Positions 13,814 to 15,681 of a stretch of DNA of 15,681 bases are shown one piece after another. The notes under the pieces were generated by a model, which worked only from the letters and a program-made list of their open reading frames with translations, was not told the origin of the DNA and searched no databases. The stretch comes from an uncultured Lachnospiraceae bacterium. Its GTDB lineage: Bacteria > Bacillota > Clostridia > Lachnospirales > Lachnospiraceae. The position numbers and the translations under genes are program-made. Location: positions 1-15,681 of the forward strand of contig CAJTKA010000055.1 in the NCBI GenBank assembly GCA_910576815.1. The letters run 5' to 3'. Numbering within the stretch: the first letter of the stretch is position 1; each line of letters starts with the position of its first letter.

Positions 13814-14010
13814 TCCATTACCGTGTTGCTGTCCTTGGTAATCTTTTCAAAGACCTTCTTCACCAGGGATCGCAGCTGTGTTTTGAAAATGATGACCAGA
13901 CCGATCAGCACCACGATGATCAATATGATCTCCACCGTGCCCATACCTTCCTCCTCCCGAAGAAAGGTTCCAAACCCCTTCAGTTTCCCATTTTCGTGCT
14001 TTGTAAGCAT
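13810..14010 (-). CDS. Flp-type (type IVb) major pilin
   Basis: This is a 66-residue prepilin, the usual size for Flp. It has a charged leader (about 1-22), a predicted cleavage after G22 in REEEGMGTVEI with Glu27 at +5, and a hydrophobic helix (about 26-43), then a basic tail. The ATG at 14010 has GAGG about seven nt upstream; an in-frame ATG at 14118 would add 36 very basic residues and run into the upstream hairpin. It is presumably exported and polymerised by the Tad machine. The 113-nt gap before it, the largest in the operon inside this window, contains a hairpin that may raise its expression relative to tadC. Confidence 0.85.
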   Translation of the reverse strand: MLTKHENGKLKGFGTFLREEEGMGTVEIILIIVVLIGLVIIFKTQLRSLVKKVFEKITKDSNTVME

Positions 14011-14098
14011 ACGCTTTCCTCTCTTTCCGAAGCATTTTCTGCTTCTGTTTTTTATATAAGCCCGTCTCTCCTGCCGGAGAATTGCCTGCACTTCTCTC

Positions 14099-14127
14099 GT
14101 AGTAAATTTACGGAGCAAATTTACTAC
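14099..14127 (-). promoter_or_regulatory. Perfect 11-bp inverted repeat between tadC-like and pilin genes
   Basis: GTAGTAAATTT (14099-14109) and AAATTTACTAC (14117-14127) pair perfectly around a 7-nt loop. The TAG stop of the platform gene (14126-14124) is inside the first transcribed arm. No T-run follows, so this is not a classic terminator. It may be an RNA 3'-end stabiliser or processing site that lets the pilin mRNA build up. Confidence 0.5.
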
Positions 14128-15578
14128 AGTGTAAAAGAGAAATACGCCGGGATTATAATAATGACCATAACGACGCAGAGCATTATCATCATTGGCATCA
14201 GCAGCTTGGTACCAGCTTCCTCGCCCAACTTTTTTGCCATGTTTTTTCGTTCTATAAAGGCATTGTCCGCCTCCTGGCGAAACATCCGCAAAAGGTCGTT
14301 GCTACCTTTCCTGATATTCTGCGTAAGAAGGGCTGACAGCTTACTATATGCCTGTACCTGACAGCGTTTGCCGAAACGCTCATACGCTTCCGTTTCCGAC
14401 CTGCCTCCCTGCAGCTCATAGCAGGTGATCAAAATTTCCTCATAGACATATTTTTTCCTTTGTTCCCGCTGCTTTTTATAATCCTCACCCATCTTAAAAA
14501 AAGCGTTGCGGATGGTCATGCCTGCTCCCATATAGAGTGCCAGCTTGTTGACGATCTCAGGATAATCCAATAATAGCTCCCGCCTTCGTGCCTCCAGTTT
14601 CTGATCTATTTCCCTGCCCTTTCCCCAGTAGAGAGCGCCCGCCGCAACCAGCACGAGCAGAAGAAAATAACCACTGCTGTCATCTATGATCTCCCGCCAC
14701 ACAATCGGCTCCGAGCCAAGTCTGTCCGGCAGCGTCATGGTTTTCTCGTTCCTTGTATTTTCCTCGCGCTCCTTGAGCAGATTTTCAATGCGACTGCGAA
14801 TTGCCTCCTGCGGCGTGTAGACCGCCGGGTTTACCTGTACCAGAAACTGACACTCTCTGCGCCAATCCTCATAACGAAACTGTGCCGTCAAAGTAACGAT
14901 TTCCTCCGCTTCTAGCTCCTTGTTGTGCACCGTCCCATCGGTATCCACCAACGAATAGGCACTGCTCTCCCAACTGATCTGGAAGGGATACTCGACAAGC
15001 TCAGAAACCAGAGTCAAATTTTTCCGCACATCCTCAAGCCTTTCGTTTTCTCCCAAAATAGCAGCGGGAAAAAGCGCCTGTGCCTCGTCATACTGTTTTT
15101 CCAACTCCTGTGTCGTAAATTTCCTCTCCTCCAAGAGATAATCAAACATCTCCTCCTGTATCCCGGGAATCTCTGCTGCCAACCCCACCGATACCTCTCC
15201 CTCTCCGTAATCATTTCTGGAAAGATAGCTGCCGTCGGTCAGCCGCGGACTGCTGCGAGCGCTGATCCAGACAGCCAGACAAAGCAGGTTTCCTACAAAC
15301 ACCACCATCAGAATCGTGCTGTAGAGCGAACGGTAATGCTCCTGCACCTGTCGGTCCGCCGCAATCTGCGGCTGCAAAGTCTTTAGCTTATCGCCAAGCT
15401 GTTTTTCCAAAAGCGCCCGTTTCCACTTCCGTTTTTTCTTTCCTTTTCCGCTTTTGCCCTGCCTTTGACGGCGCAGGATATAGGCTGACATTTTTTGAAA
15501 GGGATTTCCCACCTCCTTTGCTGAAACAAGAAACAAAAGCAGATAACCCGCCAAAATAACTACATATGTATAAATCAT
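14124..15578 (-). CDS. TadC-like type II secretion F-domain platform protein
   Basis: This is a 484-residue inner-membrane platform protein of the pilus motor. TM helices are at about 4-20, 86-107, 303-319 and 455-478. The T2SSF-like cytoplasmic domain lies at about 320-455, with RRRELLLDYPEIVNKLALYM, GAGMTIRNAF and a conserved ELQGGRSETEAYERFGKRC stretch. Between TM2 and TM3 is an insert of about 190 residues (110-300), rich in Glu, which should lie outside the cytoplasm. The ATG at 15578 follows GGGGGG about seven nt upstream; the frame is open to 15605. The T2SSF domain places it as TadC, with a TadB gene expected to the right. Confidence 0.82.
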   Translation of the reverse strand: MIYTYVVILAGYLLLFLVSAKEVGNPFQKMSAYILRRQRQGKSGKGKKKRKWKRALLEKQLGDKLKTLQPQIAADRQVQEHYRSLYSTILMVVFVGNLLCLAVWISARSSPRLTDGSYLSRNDYGEGEVSVGLAAEIPGIQEEMFDYLLEERKFTTQELEKQYDEAQALFPAAILGENERLEDVRKNLTLVSELVEYPFQISWESSAYSLVDTDGTVHNKELEAEEIVTLTAQFRYEDWRRECQFLVQVNPAVYTPQEAIRSRIENLLKEREENTRNEKTMTLPDRLGSEPIVWREIIDDSSGYFLLLVLVAAGALYWGKGREIDQKLEARRRELLLDYPEIVNKLALYMGAGMTIRNAFFKMGEDYKKQREQRKKYVYEEILITCYELQGGRSETEAYERFGKRCQVQAYSKLSALLTQNIRKGSNDLLRMFRQEADNAFIERKNMAKKLGEEAGTKLLMPMMIMLCVVMVIIIIPAYFSFTL

Positions 15579-15626
15579 AAATCGTCCCCCCTTTTCGCAA
15601 TTCATAGAAACCGATATTTTTTATTG

Positions 15627-15681
15627 ATATCCCGAGTTTTTATCTGCGGTGGCTTACACCTCAGATAAAAACTCGGGATAT
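15627..15681 (-). repeat. Near-perfect 25-bp hairpin at the window end
   Basis: Arms 15627-15651 and 15657-15681 pair at 24 of 25 positions around a GCTTA loop; the outer 20 bp (ATATCCCGAGTTTTTATCTG and its complement) are perfect. It may extend past the edge. It lies 48 nt before the platform gene start. No T-run follows on the - strand, only CAATAAAAAATATC. A TAA in one frame sits in the loop, so an upstream gene could end there. It could be an mRNA barrier, a palindromic repeat element or a regulatory stem. Confidence 0.6.

Overview
The window looks like a chromosomal segment of a Gram-positive Firmicute, most likely class Clostridia and probably Lachnospiraceae. Evidence: moderate-GC DNA, strong AGGAGG-type ribosome sites, tightly packed operons, and family combinations typical of that group (DUF5702, DUF6382-FHA, EFR1-type ferredoxin, Rpn/PD-(D/E)XK 'transposase' nuclease). 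The taxonomic call is inference from gene content; no rRNA or marker gene is present.

Left part, + strand (1-4397): the 3' end of an OmpR-type response regulator, its overlapping sensor histidine kinase, an intrinsic terminator, then an ABC-2 exporter operon (two membrane proteins and an ATPase). This is a classic two-component system beside the exporter it probably controls. The receiver domain appears to lack the usual beta5 GADDYxxKPF block.

Middle part (4398-9072), accessory and mostly - strand: a GNAT acetyltransferase flanked by two short C-terminus-like remnants; a small cupin convergent with an AraC-type regulator whose linker holds three 36-bp repeats; an EFR1-type flavodoxin/ferredoxin protein with an upstream HAD phosphatase; an Rpn-family nuclease gene broken by a one-base frameshift; and a 57-residue charged helical protein. 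The small gene and the nuclease each have a clear sigma-A-type promoter. The small gene's promoter sits in an 18-bp-arm palindrome that could be an operator. Two hairpins with identical 10-nt arms (4418-4442 and 8012-8036) each end a - strand reading frame.

Right part, - strand (9152-15681): a Tad/Flp-type (type IVb) pilus operon. In transcription order it has a T2SSF platform protein (TadC-like), a Flp pilin, a DUF5702 pilin-like protein, a TadE-like protein with a duplicated His/Cys metal-site-like tail, a TadV-like prepilin peptidase, a second TadE-like pseudopilin, and a DUF6382-FHA membrane protein. Several genes overlap by 4-10 nt, which implies translational coupling. The ATPase and second platform gene (tadA, tadB) would lie beyond the right edge. 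A near-perfect 25-bp hairpin ends the window, and a perfect 11-bp hairpin lies between tadC and the Flp pilin gene. The least ordinary parts are the metal-site tail, the roughly 190-residue non-cytoplasmic insert in the platform protein, and the FHA protein, which suggests phospho-regulation of this pilus.
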